The position numbers were made by a program, and so were the translations under genes. A DNA stretch of 64,000 bases, taken from contig JAUIJU010000008.1 in assembly GCA_030431095.1 (NCBI GenBank), forward strand, positions 1 to 64,000, given 5' to 3'. Each line of letters begins with the position of its first letter. The stretch's first letter is position 1. Below, one piece after another: positions 18,426 to 27,132 of this stretch. The notes beneath the pieces are model-generated. The model saw only the letters and a list, made by a program, of their open reading frames with translations. It was not told the origin of the DNA and made no database searches. Source of the stretch: Gammaproteobacteria bacterium (GTDB lineage Bacteria; Pseudomonadota; Gammaproteobacteria; Xanthomonadales; SZUA-36).

Positions 18426-19026
18426 CGTCGGCGGCGCGCCGCAGCGCCGCCAGCAGCCCCGCGACGGCCTGCCCGCGGTGGCTCAGCCGGTTCTTGGTCG
18501 CCACCGGCAACTCGGCGGAGGTGCAATTCTCACCCGGCACGAGGAACAGCGGGTCGTAGCCGAACCCGCCATCGCCGCGCGGGGCCATCAGGATGCGCCC
18601 GTGCCACTGGCCCGTGCTGATCACGGGCGCCGGATCGCGCGGATGACGCATCATCACCATCGCACAGTAGAAATGCGCCGCGCGCTGCTCGCCGCCCAGG
18701 GTGTTCATCTCGGTCAGCAGGCGCGCATTGTTGGCCGCGTCGGTGCCTTCGCGACTGAAACGCGCGGAGTGAATCCCCGGCTCGCCGCCCAGGGCCGGCA
18801 CCACCAGCCCCGAATCGTCCGCGATGGCCGGCAGACCCGTGTGTGCTGCGGCGTGGCGGGCCTTGATCAGGGCGTTCTCGACAAAGCTCAGGCCATTCTC
18901 GTCGGCCTCGGGCGTGCGCCATTCCGACTGCGGCCGCAGATCCAGGCCGAGCGGCGCGAGCAACTCACCCAGCTCCCGAAGCTTGCCGGCGTTGCCACTG
19001 GCCAGCACCACCCTGCCCATGTTCAT
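18415..19026 (-). CDS. rdgB: dITP/XTP pyrophosphatase (RdgB/HAM1)
   Basis: House-cleaning enzyme that hydrolyses dITP, ITP and XTP to keep deaminated purines out of DNA. The 203 residues start at ATG 19026 (MNMGRVVLASGNAGKL; the second Met at 19020 is also possible). Family motifs: ASGNAGKLREL, FVENALIKARHAA, ADDSGLVVPAL, GFGYDPLF, and SHRGQA. It sits between rph and hemW, the usual gammaproteobacterial order. Confidence 0.95.
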   Translation of the reverse strand: MNMGRVVLASGNAGKLRELGELLAPLGLDLRPQSEWRTPEADENGLSFVENALIKARHAAAHTGLPAIADDSGLVVPALGGEPGIHSARFSREGTDAANNARLLTEMNTLGGEQRAAHFYCAMVMMRHPRDPAPVISTGQWHGRILMAPRGDGGFGYDPLFLVPGENCTSAELPVATKNRLSHRGQAVAGLLAALRRAADDGD

Positions 19027-19040
19027 GCCCCCCGCCGTCC

Positions 19041-19757
19041 TCAGCCGTCCAGCGCCTCGGACTGCGCCCGGAACAGTTCGCCGATACCGCTGGCCGCCAG
19101 GTCCAGCAACTGGTCGAGCTCGCCACGGCGAAAGGCGTGGCCCTCGGCGGTGCCCTGCACTTCGATGAAGCCGCCACCGTCGTTCATGACCACGTTCATG
19201 TCGGTTTCCGCGGTGGAATCCTCTGCGTAGTCCAGGTCCAGCACCGGGGTGCTGCCATGAATCCCCACCGATACCGCCGCCACCTGGCCGTGCACGGGGT
19301 CGCGCTCGATGCGCCTCTTGTCCCGCAGCCAGCGACACGCATCCACCAGCGCCACGTAGGCGCCCGTGATGGCGGCCGTGCGGGTCCCGCCGTCGGCCTG
19401 GATCACGTCGCAATCGAGGGTGATGGTGCGCTCACCAATGGCCGAACGATCCACCACCGCACGCAGGGAACGGCCGATGAGACGCTGGATCTCCAGCGTG
19501 CGCCCACCTTGCTTGCCGAGGCCGGCCTCGCGGCGCATTCGCCCGCCCGTGGAACGGGGCAGCATGCCGTACTCCGCGGTCACCCAGCCCTCGCCCTTGC
19601 CGCGCAGCCACGGCGGGATCCGATCTTCCACCGAGGCGGTACACAAGACCTTGGTGTTGCCACAGGCGATCAGCACCGAGCCCTCCGCGTGCATCGTGTA
19701 GTTTCGACGGATGCTCACGGGGCGCATCTGGTCGGGCGTTCTCTGGCTGGGTCGCAT
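19041..19757 (-). CDS. rph: Ribonuclease PH
   Basis: Phosphorolytic 3'-5' exoribonuclease that trims tRNA 3' ends; 238 residues. ATG 19757 follows GGAGG by four bases. Conserved features: [64 protein letters not shown], and the C-terminal EVQGTAEG. The reading frame is intact. It is divergent from yicC with a 120-base promoter region. Confidence 0.96.
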   Translation of the reverse strand: MRPSQRTPDQMRPVSIRRNYTMHAEGSVLIACGNTKVLCTASVEDRIPPWLRGKGEGWVTAEYGMLPRSTGGRMRREAGLGKQGGRTLEIQRLIGRSLRAVVDRSAIGERTITLDCDVIQADGGTRTAAITGAYVALVDACRWLRDKRRIERDPVHGQVAAVSVGIHGSTPVLDLDYAEDSTAETDMNVVMNDGGGFIEVQGTAEGHAFRRGELDQLLDLAASGIGELFRAQSEALDG

Positions 19758-19877
19758 GGCGCCTCCGGTGAAAGGGCGTGAATGTCGGGGCGGGTTCTGG
19801 CCCGCACCCGGTAACGGGTTCTGCTCCCGGCAGGGAGCCGGTACCATTGTGCCATTGCCCATCACGTGGAACCAAAG

Positions 19878-20747
19878 ATGATCCGCAGCATGACCGGCTT
19901 CGCCGCCAGCGAGCACCAGTACGATTTCGGGCGCTTGAGCTGGGAAGTGCGTAGCGTGAACCACCGTTACCTGGAGTACAGCCTGCGCCTGCCGGAAGAA
20001 TTCCGCGTACTCGAACCCGCCGTGCGCGATCTGCTCGGCCGTTTCGTCAAGCGCGGCAAGATCGACGCCACGTTGCGTTTTCACGAGATGGCGGGTCGGG
20101 CCGGCGGGGGCGTGGCGCTGAACCGCGAACTGGCTGCGCGGCTGCTGGAGATCCACGAGGACCTGGGAAAGATGGCCGGCAGTGAACACGAGCCGGACCT
20201 GCTGGCACTGATGCGCTGGCCCGGCGTGGTGGCCGAACAGCTGCCCGACCCCGCCCCCCTGCACGCCGCCGCGATGAACCTCCTGGAGCAGGCCGCGGCG
20301 GACCTGGTCGGGGTGCGCGCCCGCGAAGGCGAGAAAATGGCCGCCATGGTGCGCGAGCGGCTGGACGGCGTCACGACGTTGACCGAACAGGTGCGCGACT
20401 GGCTGCCGGAGATTCGCGACGCGTTGCGCACGCGCATGAACGAGCGGGTCGCCGACATGGGGCAGAACCTGGACGCCGATCGCCTCGAGCAGGAAGTCGC
20501 CGTCCTGGCGCAGAAGATGGACGTGGACGAGGAACTCGACCGACTCGACGCCCACGTGGCCGAAACGCGCCGGACCCTGGAGCGCGAAAAGCCGGTGGGT
20601 CGGCGGCTCGACTTCCTGATGCAGGAGTTCAACCGCGAATCGAACACGCTCAGCTCCAAGTCCGTGGACCAGCGCACCACCCAGGCCGCCGTGGATCTCA
20701 AGGTGCTGATCGAACAGATGCGCGAACAGGTGCAGAATGTCGAGTGA
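19878..20747 (+). CDS. yicC: YicC family endoribonuclease-like protein
   Basis: The 289-residue protein begins at ATG 19878 (MIRSMTGFA, the family N-terminus). YicC proteins have an N-terminal YicC-like domain and a C-terminal DUF1732 domain ([39 protein letters not shown]). E. coli YicC has been linked to RNA turnover as an endoribonuclease. It is divergent from rph and overlaps gmk by 11 bases. Confidence 0.94.
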   Translation: MIRSMTGFAASEHQYDFGRLSWEVRSVNHRYLEYSLRLPEEFRVLEPAVRDLLGRFVKRGKIDATLRFHEMAGRAGGGVALNRELAARLLEIHEDLGKMAGSEHEPDLLALMRWPGVVAEQLPDPAPLHAAAMNLLEQAAADLVGVRAREGEKMAAMVRERLDGVTTLTEQVRDWLPEIRDALRTRMNERVADMGQNLDADRLEQEVAVLAQKMDVDEELDRLDAHVAETRRTLEREKPVGRRLDFLMQEFNRESNTLSSKSVDQRTTQAAVDLKVLIEQMREQVQNVE

Positions 20748-21360
20748 GGGCCGCCTGTTCGTGGTGGCCGCGCCGTCCGGGGCCGGCAAGACCAGCCTGG
20801 TCAACGCGCTGGTGGCCAATGACCCGCGCCTGGTCATCTCGGTGTCCTACACCACGCGGGCGCCGCGACCGGGCGAGACCGACGGCGTGCACTACCACTT
20901 TGTAACGCCCGCCACCTTCGAGCATCGTTGCGAAGCCGGTGAATTCCTGGAGCACGCCGAGGTGTTCGGCCACCGCTACGGCACGCACGGGGACACCACC
21001 GGGGACATCCTCGCCACCGGCCAGGACGTCATCCTGGAAATCGACTGGCAGGGCGCACGGCAGGTCAAGACTTCCTTTCCCGACTGCCGGTCCATTTTCA
21101 TCCTGCCGCCCTCGGTGGAGGCCCTGCGCACCCGGCTCGGCGCACGGGCGCAGGATTCGGAATCGGTCATCCAGCGGCGCATGGCCGAGGCGAAGGCGGA
21201 GCTGTCCCACTGCGACGAATTCGACTACGTGGTCGTCAACGACGATTTCGACACCGCCCTGGGTGACCTGCAGGCCGTCATCGCGCACTGCCGGGGCGAA
21301 GGCCCCTGGACCCAGGACAATCACGACGAACTGCTGGCGGAATTGCTTGAAAATGGATAG
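20737..21360 (+). CDS. gmk: Guanylate kinase
   Basis: Phosphorylates GMP to GDP with ATP; 207 residues. P-loop APSGAGKTS near residues 12-20, the GMP-binding stretch [20 protein letters not shown], and [11 protein letters not shown] are intact. ATG 20737 lies 11 bases inside yicC. It is upstream of rpoZ and spoT, the classical nucleotide/stringent-response cluster. Confidence 0.97.
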   Translation: MSSEGRLFVVAAPSGAGKTSLVNALVANDPRLVISVSYTTRAPRPGETDGVHYHFVTPATFEHRCEAGEFLEHAEVFGHRYGTHGDTTGDILATGQDVILEIDWQGARQVKTSFPDCRSIFILPPSVEALRTRLGARAQDSESVIQRRMAEAKAELSHCDEFDYVVVNDDFDTALGDLQAVIAHCRGEGPWTQDNHDELLAELLENG

Positions 21361-21416
21361 AATTGAAGGCTTCGCTCCGCAGAAAATCTGCTTGATCACC
21401 GAACCAGGAATTTCCA

Positions 21417-21680
21417 ATGGCACGAATTACCGTTGAAGACTGCCTTCACGAGGTCAACAACCGCTTCGAGCTGGTGCTGACCGCCACCCGCCGCGCACGC
21501 CAGATCGGCCACGGCGCGGAGCCCATGGTGGATGAAGAGAACGACAAGCCCACCGTGATCGCCCTGCGCGAAATCGCCGACGGGCTGATCGACGCCGAAA
21601 AGGTCGACATGATCCAGGCCGAGATCGAGGCCGCCCAGGTGTTCGACGTGGAGGGCCTGGAGGAAGACCCCGACTCCTGA
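21417..21680 (+). CDS. rpoZ: RNA polymerase omega subunit
   Basis: An 87-residue subunit that helps RNA polymerase assembly and, in E. coli, contributes to a ppGpp-binding site. The N-terminus [20 protein letters not shown] and [15 protein letters not shown] are diagnostic. It lies between gmk and spoT with a 56-base leader that contains a TAGAAT box at 21358-21363; a clear -35 is lacking. Confidence 0.97.
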   Translation: MARITVEDCLHEVNNRFELVLTATRRARQIGHGAEPMVDEENDKPTVIALREIADGLIDAEKVDMIQAEIEAAQVFDVEGLEEDPDS

Positions 21681-21690
21681 CGGAGCCCCC

Positions 21691-23811
21691 ATGCTGGCGA
21701 CCTCGAGCTTTCCGGAACCGGTTCTCGAACTCAGGGACCTCCTGAACACCTACCTGGAGCCCGACAAGGTCGCCGTCATCCTCCGCGCCTTCGAGGTCGG
21801 CGCCAGGGCCCACGAGGGCCAGACCCGCAAGACCGGCGAGCCCTACATCCTGCATCCCGTCGCCGTGGCCAGCATCCTGGCCAAGCTGCGCATGGACCAC
21901 CACAGCGTGGCCGCGGCGGTGCTGCACGACACCATCGAGGACACCCCCCTCACCAAGACCGAGATCGCCGACCAGTTCGGCGGCGAGATCGCCGAACTGG
22001 TGGACGGGGTCACCAAGCTGGACAAGATGAAATTCCGCACCCGCCGCGAGGCGGACGCGGAGAGCTTCCGCAAGATGCTGCTGGCCATGTCCCGCGACCT
22101 GCGGGTGATTTTCATCAAGCTGGCCGACCGCCTGCACAACATGCGCACGCTGGGCGCCATGGCGCCCGACTCGCGGCGCCGCATCGCTCGCGAGACGCTG
22201 GATGTCTACGCCCCGATTGCCGATCGCCTGGGCATGAACGTACTCAAGTCGGAACTCGAGGACCTGGGCTTCGCCAACCTGCACCCCTGGCGGCACCGCA
22301 CCATCGCCGAGCACGTGCAGGAGGTCACCGGCAACCGCGAGGAAGTCATCGAGACCATCCGCAAGGCGCTGAAGCGCCGCATGAGCGAGACCGGCGTACC
22401 CTGCCGCATCCAGGGCCGCGAAAAGACCCCCTACAGCATCTACCGCAAGATGCGCTCCCGCGACCTGTCCTTCTCGGAAGTGATGGACGTGTACGCCTTT
22501 CGCATCATCACCCACTCCGAACCGCACTGCTACATGGCGCTGGGCGCGGCCCATGCCCTGTACCAGCCGCGCCCGGGGCGCTTCAAGGACTACATCGCAT
22601 TGCCCAAGGCCAACGGCTACCAAAGCCTGCACACGGTGCTGGCCAGCCCCTACGGCCTGCCCGTGGAAATCCAGATCCGCACCGAGGAGATGGACGTGAC
22701 CGCGGAAAAGGGCGCGGCCGCGCACTGGCAATACAAGAGCGGCGAGACCACGGCCGGCACGGCGCAGGTACGCGCCCGCGAGTGGCTGATGCAACTGGTG
22801 GACGTGCAGCGCCACACCGGCGACTCGCTGGAGTTCCTGGACGGCGCCAAGTCAGACCTGTTCCCCGACGAGATTTTCGTGTTCACCCCCAAGGGCAAGA
22901 TCATCGACCTGCGCCGCAATGCCACGGCGCTGGACTTCGCCTACGCGATTCACACCGATGTGGGCAATCACACGCGCGGCGTGCTGGTGGACAAGGAAGA
23001 GGCGCCGCTGTCCCTGCGCCTGGACCACGGCCAGACCGTGGAGGTGATCACCGACCCCGACACCCACCCTTCGCCGGAATGGCTGAATTTCGTGGCCACC
23101 GCCAAGGCGCGCACCGCGATCCGGCACTACATCAAGTCGCTGGAGTCGCGGGACACGGTGCGCCTGGGCCTGCACATGCTGGAAACAGCCCTCAACGCGC
23201 GCGGCAGCTCCGTCGAGGCGGTGCCCCAGGAACTGCTCGAAAGCTTGCTCGCGGACAACCAGCTCGAACGCCAGGAAGACCTGTTCCGGGACCTGGCCAT
23301 GGGCAATCTGCTGGTCAAGGTGGTGGCCGCGAGGCTGGCGCCGGACGCCGCGGACGACGGTCGCGCCGAGGCATTGATGATCGCCGGCTCGGAGGGCAGC
23401 GTGGTGGACTTCGGCGCCTGCTGCCACCCGATCCCCGGCGACAACATCATGGGCTACGTGTCCGCCGGCAAGGGCGTGGTGGTGCACCGCGCCAACTGCC
23501 GCAACGTGCGTGAACTGCGCAAACATCCCGACCGCTGCCTGGCCGTGCGCTGGGCATCCATCACCCACAGCCTGTTCCCGGTCGCCCTGAAGATCATCAG
23601 CGAAAACGTCCCCGGCAGCCTCGCCAACATTTCCGCCAGCATCAACGAGGCGGGCAGCAACATCGAAAAGGTGGAGCAGCCCGAGGCCAATCCCGAGACC
23701 GCCACCCTGATGTTCGTGATCAGCGTCAGGGACCGCGACCACATGGCCCGCGTCATGCGGCGCCTGCGGCGGAATCGAAAGGTGTTGAAGGTGAGCCGGG
23801 TGACGACGTGA
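21691..23811 (+). CDS. spoT: Bifunctional (p)ppGpp synthetase/hydrolase SpoT
   Basis: A 706-residue long RSH protein of the stringent response. The HD hydrolase domain is intact (His 41, His 55 and the HD pair at 79-80; LADRLHNMRTLG later), so hydrolysis should work. The synthetase domain follows (YRKMRSRDLSFSEVMDVYAFR; KDYIALPKANGYQSLHT; EIQIRT). Then come a TGS domain (DEIFVFTPKGKIIDLRRNATA), a conserved-cysteine region (DFGACCHPIPGD) and a C-terminal ACT domain. The gene order rpoZ-spoT supports SpoT rather than RelA. Its stop overlaps ridA (GTGA). Confidence 0.97.
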   Translation: MLATSSFPEPVLELRDLLNTYLEPDKVAVILRAFEVGARAHEGQTRKTGEPYILHPVAVASILAKLRMDHHSVAAAVLHDTIEDTPLTKTEIADQFGGEIAELVDGVTKLDKMKFRTRREADAESFRKMLLAMSRDLRVIFIKLADRLHNMRTLGAMAPDSRRRIARETLDVYAPIADRLGMNVLKSELEDLGFANLHPWRHRTIAEHVQEVTGNREEVIETIRKALKRRMSETGVPCRIQGREKTPYSIYRKMRSRDLSFSEVMDVYAFRIITHSEPHCYMALGAAHALYQPRPGRFKDYIALPKANGYQSLHTVLASPYGLPVEIQIRTEEMDVTAEKGAAAHWQYKSGETTAGTAQVRAREWLMQLVDVQRHTGDSLEFLDGAKSDLFPDEIFVFTPKGKIIDLRRNATALDFAYAIHTDVGNHTRGVLVDKEEAPLSLRLDHGQTVEVITDPDTHPSPEWLNFVATAKARTAIRHYIKSLESRDTVRLGLHMLETALNARGSSVEAVPQELLESLLADNQLERQEDLFRDLAMGNLLVKVVAARLAPDAADDGRAEALMIAGSEGSVVDFGACCHPIPGDNIMGYVSAGKGVVVHRANCRNVRELRKHPDRCLAVRWASITHSLFPVALKIISENVPGSLANISASINEAGSNIEKVEQPEANPETATLMFVISVRDRDHMARVMRRLRRNRKVLKVSRVTT

Positions 23812-24212
23812 GACGTAACTTGACCAAAACCCCCATCCACACCCCCGACGCCCCCGCCGCCATCGGCACCTATTCGCAGGCCATCCGCCACGGCGACCTG
23901 GTGTTCCTGTCCGGGCAGATTCCGCTGGACCCGGCCACCATGGAAGTGGTCGAGGGCGACATCGAGACACAGGTCCGGCGCGTGTTCGACAATTTGTCCG
24001 CGGTGTGCGCGGCGGCCGGCGGCAGCCTGGACGACGTGCTGAAGCTCAACGTGTTCCTGGTCGACATGGGCGACTTTCCCGTGGTCAATGCGGTCATGGG
24101 CGAGGTGTTCGACGAACCTTTTCCTGCGCGCGCCGCGGTGGGCGTGGCCGCGCTGCCGAAAGGCGTTGCCGTGGAAATGGAAGCCGTGATGGCCGTGCCG
24201 GGTGACGGCTGA
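23808..24212 (+). CDS. ridA: RidA family enamine/imine deaminase
   Basis: A 134-residue YjgF/YER057c/UK114 protein that hydrolyses reactive enamine/imine intermediates such as those released by PLP dehydratases. Signatures: PAAIGTYSQAI, VFLSGQIPLDP, the active-site Arg in PARAAVGVAALPKG, and VEMEAV. The start is GTG 23808 in a GTGA overlap with spoT. Confidence 0.95.
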   Translation: MRRNLTKTPIHTPDAPAAIGTYSQAIRHGDLVFLSGQIPLDPATMEVVEGDIETQVRRVFDNLSAVCAAAGGSLDDVLKLNVFLVDMGDFPVVNAVMGEVFDEPFPARAAVGVAALPKGVAVEMEAVMAVPGDG

Positions 24213-26274
24213 GGGGCTGGAGCAACTCGAGGGGGTCGGCCCCCGCCTGGCCGAACGCCTGCACGGCCTGGGCATTCACGGCGTCAACGACCTGCTGTTC
24301 CACCTGCCGCTGAGGTACGAGGACCGCACCCGCCTGCAGCCCATCGGCGCCCTGCACCCCGGCGCCGTGGCCCAGGTCGAGGGCGAGGTGGAGCATGCGG
24401 CCATCGTGCGCGGCCGGCGCGCCATGCTGGTGGTGGTGCTGGCCGACGGAACCGGGCGCATTACCCTGCGTTTTTTTCATTTTCGCGCGCACCAGAAACA
24501 ACAGCTGTCGCGCGGCGCGCGCCTGCGCTGTTACGGCGAGGTCCGGCCCGGCTTTCGCGGCCTGGAAATGATCCACCCCAGCTACACGCGGCTGCGACCC
24601 GGCCACGAAGCACCGCTGGCCGACCGACTGACCCCGGTGTACCCCAGCACCGAGGGCCTGGGCCAGAACACCTGGATCAAGCTCAGTGACCAGGCCCTGG
24701 ACCGCCTGCGCTGCGGCCAGCTGGCGCTGGACGAACTGCTGCCTGAGCGCCTGCTGCACAACCTGAGCCTGCCCTCCCTGGCCGAAGCGCTGCAGTTGAT
24801 TCACCGCCCACCCCCGGGAGAAAACGTCGCTGCCCTGATGGCGCGCGACCATCCAGCCCAGCACCGGCTGGCGCTGGAAGAACTGCTGGCGCACAACCTG
24901 AGCATGCGGTTGCTGCGTCGGCGCCAGCGCGCGCGCCGGGCGCCCGTCCTGGCGGACGCGCCGGATCTGGAACGACGGTTCATCGACGACCTGCCGTTCG
25001 AACTCACCGGGGCCCAGCAGCGGGTGCTGGAGGAGATCCGCCGGGACATGGGGGGCGCTCACCCGATGCTGCGCCTGGTGCACGGCGACGTGGGCTCGGG
25101 CAAAACCGTCGTGGCCGCGCTGGCCGCCCTGCGCGCGGTGGGCAACGGCGTACAGGTGGCGGTGGTGGCGCCCACCGAATTGCTGGCCGAGCAGCACCTG
25201 CGGGTGTTCGGCGCGTGGCTCAATCCGATGGGCATCGAGCCCGCCTGGCTCAGCAGCAAGGTCAAGGGCAAGGCCCGCGAGGCGGCCCTGGCCGCCATCG
25301 CCGGCGAGGCCGGCGTGGTGATCGGCACCCACGCGCTGATGCAGGAAGGCGTGACGTTCCGCCGGTTGGGCCTGGTCATCGTCGACGAGCAGCACCGCTT
25401 CGGCGTGGGCCAGCGCATGGCGCTGATGGGCAAGGGCGATGACGGCCAGGCGCGCCCCCACCAGTTGATCATGACCGCCACCCCGATTCCGCGAACGCTG
25501 GCCATGACCGCCTATGCCGGCCTGGAAGTTTCGGTGATCGACGAACTGCCAAGCGGCCGTAAACCGGTACGTACCGCGGTGGTCTCGGCCGAACGTCGCG
25601 ACGAAGTGGTGGCCCGCGTCGCCGCGGCCTGCGCGGAGGGTCGGCAGGCGTACTGGGTCTGTACCCTGATCGATGAATCCGACGCGGTGGAGGCGCAGGC
25701 CGCCAGCGAGGTGGCGACGGAGCTCGGCGAACGCCTGCAGGGCCTGTCCATCGGCCTGGTGCACGGGCGCATGAAGCCGGGAGAAAAACAGGCTGTCATG
25801 AACGCCTTCAAGGCGGGCGAGCTGCAACTGCTGGTGGCCACCACGGTGATCGAGGTGGGCGTGGACGTGCCCAACGCCTCGCTGATGATCATCGAGAACG
25901 CCGAGCGCCTGGGCCTGTCGCAACTCCACCAGCTTCGCGGCCGGGTCGGTCGCGGCTCGGCGCAGTCCTCCTGCGTGTTGCTCTACGGTGCGCCCATCGG
26001 TGACATGGCCAGGCAACGACTGGACATCATGCGCCGCACCACCGACGGCTTTCGCATCGCCGAAAAGGACCTGGAGCTGCGAGGTCCCGGCGAGGTGCTG
26101 GGCACCCGCCAGACCGGGCTGGTGCAGTTTCGCGTGGCCGACCTGGCGCGCGACGCCCATCTGCTCGAAGGCATTCCGCCGGTGGCCGAGGAGTTGATCG
26201 ACCACCACCCGGAGCAGGCCCGAAGGCTGATCCGGCGCTGGGTAGGAGACGCCACGCGCTTCGCCGGCGTGTGA
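24202..26274 (+). CDS. recG: ATP-dependent DNA helicase RecG
   Basis: Branch-migration helicase that remodels stalled forks and Holliday junctions; 690 residues (E. coli 693). It has an N-terminal wedge/OB domain, then Walker A GDVGSGKTVVA, DEQH box VDEQHRFG, TATPIPRTLAMT, VHGRMKPGEK, VIEVGVDVPNAS and QLRGRVGRG. The start is GTG 24202, overlapping ridA by 11 bases. End of the gmk-rpoZ-spoT-ridA-recG run. Confidence 0.97.
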   Translation: MTAEGLEQLEGVGPRLAERLHGLGIHGVNDLLFHLPLRYEDRTRLQPIGALHPGAVAQVEGEVEHAAIVRGRRAMLVVVLADGTGRITLRFFHFRAHQKQQLSRGARLRCYGEVRPGFRGLEMIHPSYTRLRPGHEAPLADRLTPVYPSTEGLGQNTWIKLSDQALDRLRCGQLALDELLPERLLHNLSLPSLAEALQLIHRPPPGENVAALMARDHPAQHRLALEELLAHNLSMRLLRRRQRARRAPVLADAPDLERRFIDDLPFELTGAQQRVLEEIRRDMGGAHPMLRLVHGDVGSGKTVVAALAALRAVGNGVQVAVVAPTELLAEQHLRVFGAWLNPMGIEPAWLSSKVKGKAREAALAAIAGEAGVVIGTHALMQEGVTFRRLGLVIVDEQHRFGVGQRMALMGKGDDGQARPHQLIMTATPIPRTLAMTAYAGLEVSVIDELPSGRKPVRTAVVSAERRDEVVARVAAACAEGRQAYWVCTLIDESDAVEAQAASEVATELGERLQGLSIGLVHGRMKPGEKQAVMNAFKAGELQLLVATTVIEVGVDVPNASLMIIENAERLGLSQLHQLRGRVGRGSAQSSCVLLYGAPIGDMARQRLDIMRRTTDGFRIAEKDLELRGPGEVLGTRQTGLVQFRVADLARDAHLLEGIPPVAEELIDHHPEQARRLIRRWVGDATRFAGV

Positions 26275-26332
26275 GTCCGGGCGACTGGTAGAATCGACGC
26301 TTCGCGCGACGTTTCGGGAGACCGCATCGACC

Positions 26333-27106
26333 ATGGGCTACAAGGACGAATTGAGAATACTGCAGATCGAACTGTGCAAACTGCAGAACTGGCTTCAGGC
26401 CAGCGGGGAGCGGGCCATCGTGATTTTCGAGGGACGCGATTCGGCCGGCAAGGGCGGCATGATCAACACCATCCAGGAACGGGTCAGCCACCGCGTGTTC
26501 CGCAGCGTGGCGCTGCCCAAGCCCAGCCGGGAGGAGTCCTCCCAGTGGTACTTCCAGCGCTACATCGCGCATTTTCCTTCCGCCGGCGAGCTGGTCCTGT
26601 TCGATCGCAGCTGGTACAACCGCGCCGGCGTCGAGCGCGTCATGGGGTTCTGCACCGTGGAGCAACTGCAGCGCTTTTACCGCAACACCCCGGACTTCGA
26701 ACGCGCCGTGGCCTCGTCCGGGATCAAGCTGGTCAAGTACTGGCTGGAGATCGACCACGAAGTGCAGATGGAACGTCTGACCGAGCGGCTGGAAGACCCG
26801 CGCAAGTACTGGAAGCTGAGCCCCATGGACCTGGAGTCGCAACCGCGCTGGTACGACTATTCGCGCGCCCGCGACGTGATGTTCGAGCACACCGACATCG
26901 AGGAGGCGCCGTGGATCGTGGTGCCCTCCAACGACCAGAAAACGGCGCGGCTCAACTGCATTCGTCACCTGCTCTCGCTGTTCGACTACGACGGCGCCGA
27001 CTACGAGTCGCTGGACGTCAAGGAGATTCCCGGCGTGGACGAATCGTCGGCCTACGATGACCGGGCCAGTCTGGCCAGCGTGGCGTGCGTGCCGCAGCAC
27101 TATTGA
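26333..27106 (+). CDS. ppk2: Polyphosphate kinase 2 family protein
   Basis: A 257-residue PPK2-family kinase that moves phosphate between polyphosphate and nucleotides. Walker A GRDSAGKGG (about 36-44), Walker B / lid region LFDRSWYNRAGVERVMGFC, and KYWLEIDHEVQMERL. It is a one-domain PPK2; the class (NDP- or NMP-phosphorylating) cannot be fixed by eye. Located between recG and the TolB-TPR gene. Confidence 0.93.
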   Translation: MGYKDELRILQIELCKLQNWLQASGERAIVIFEGRDSAGKGGMINTIQERVSHRVFRSVALPKPSREESSQWYFQRYIAHFPSAGELVLFDRSWYNRAGVERVMGFCTVEQLQRFYRNTPDFERAVASSGIKLVKYWLEIDHEVQMERLTERLEDPRKYWKLSPMDLESQPRWYDYSRARDVMFEHTDIEEAPWIVVPSNDQKTARLNCIRHLLSLFDYDGADYESLDVKEIPGVDESSAYDDRASLASVACVPQHY

Positions 27107-27124
27107 CGGGGCGGAAACGCCCCG
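27107..27124. terminator. Stem-loop between ppk2 and the TolB-TPR gene
   Basis: A 7-bp GC stem (27107-27113 with 27118-27124) closed by a GAAA tetraloop, in the 26-base gap between convergent genes. There is no T run on either strand, so termination is only presumed. Confidence 0.4.
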
Positions 27125-27132
27125 CGCCTTCA

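Noticed and set aside
19041-20837. A single 598-codon minus-strand frame that contains RNase PH at its C-terminus
   Set aside because: Only the part from ATG 19757 is RNase PH. The upstream extension lies opposite yicC and has no ribosome-binding site or conserved domain.
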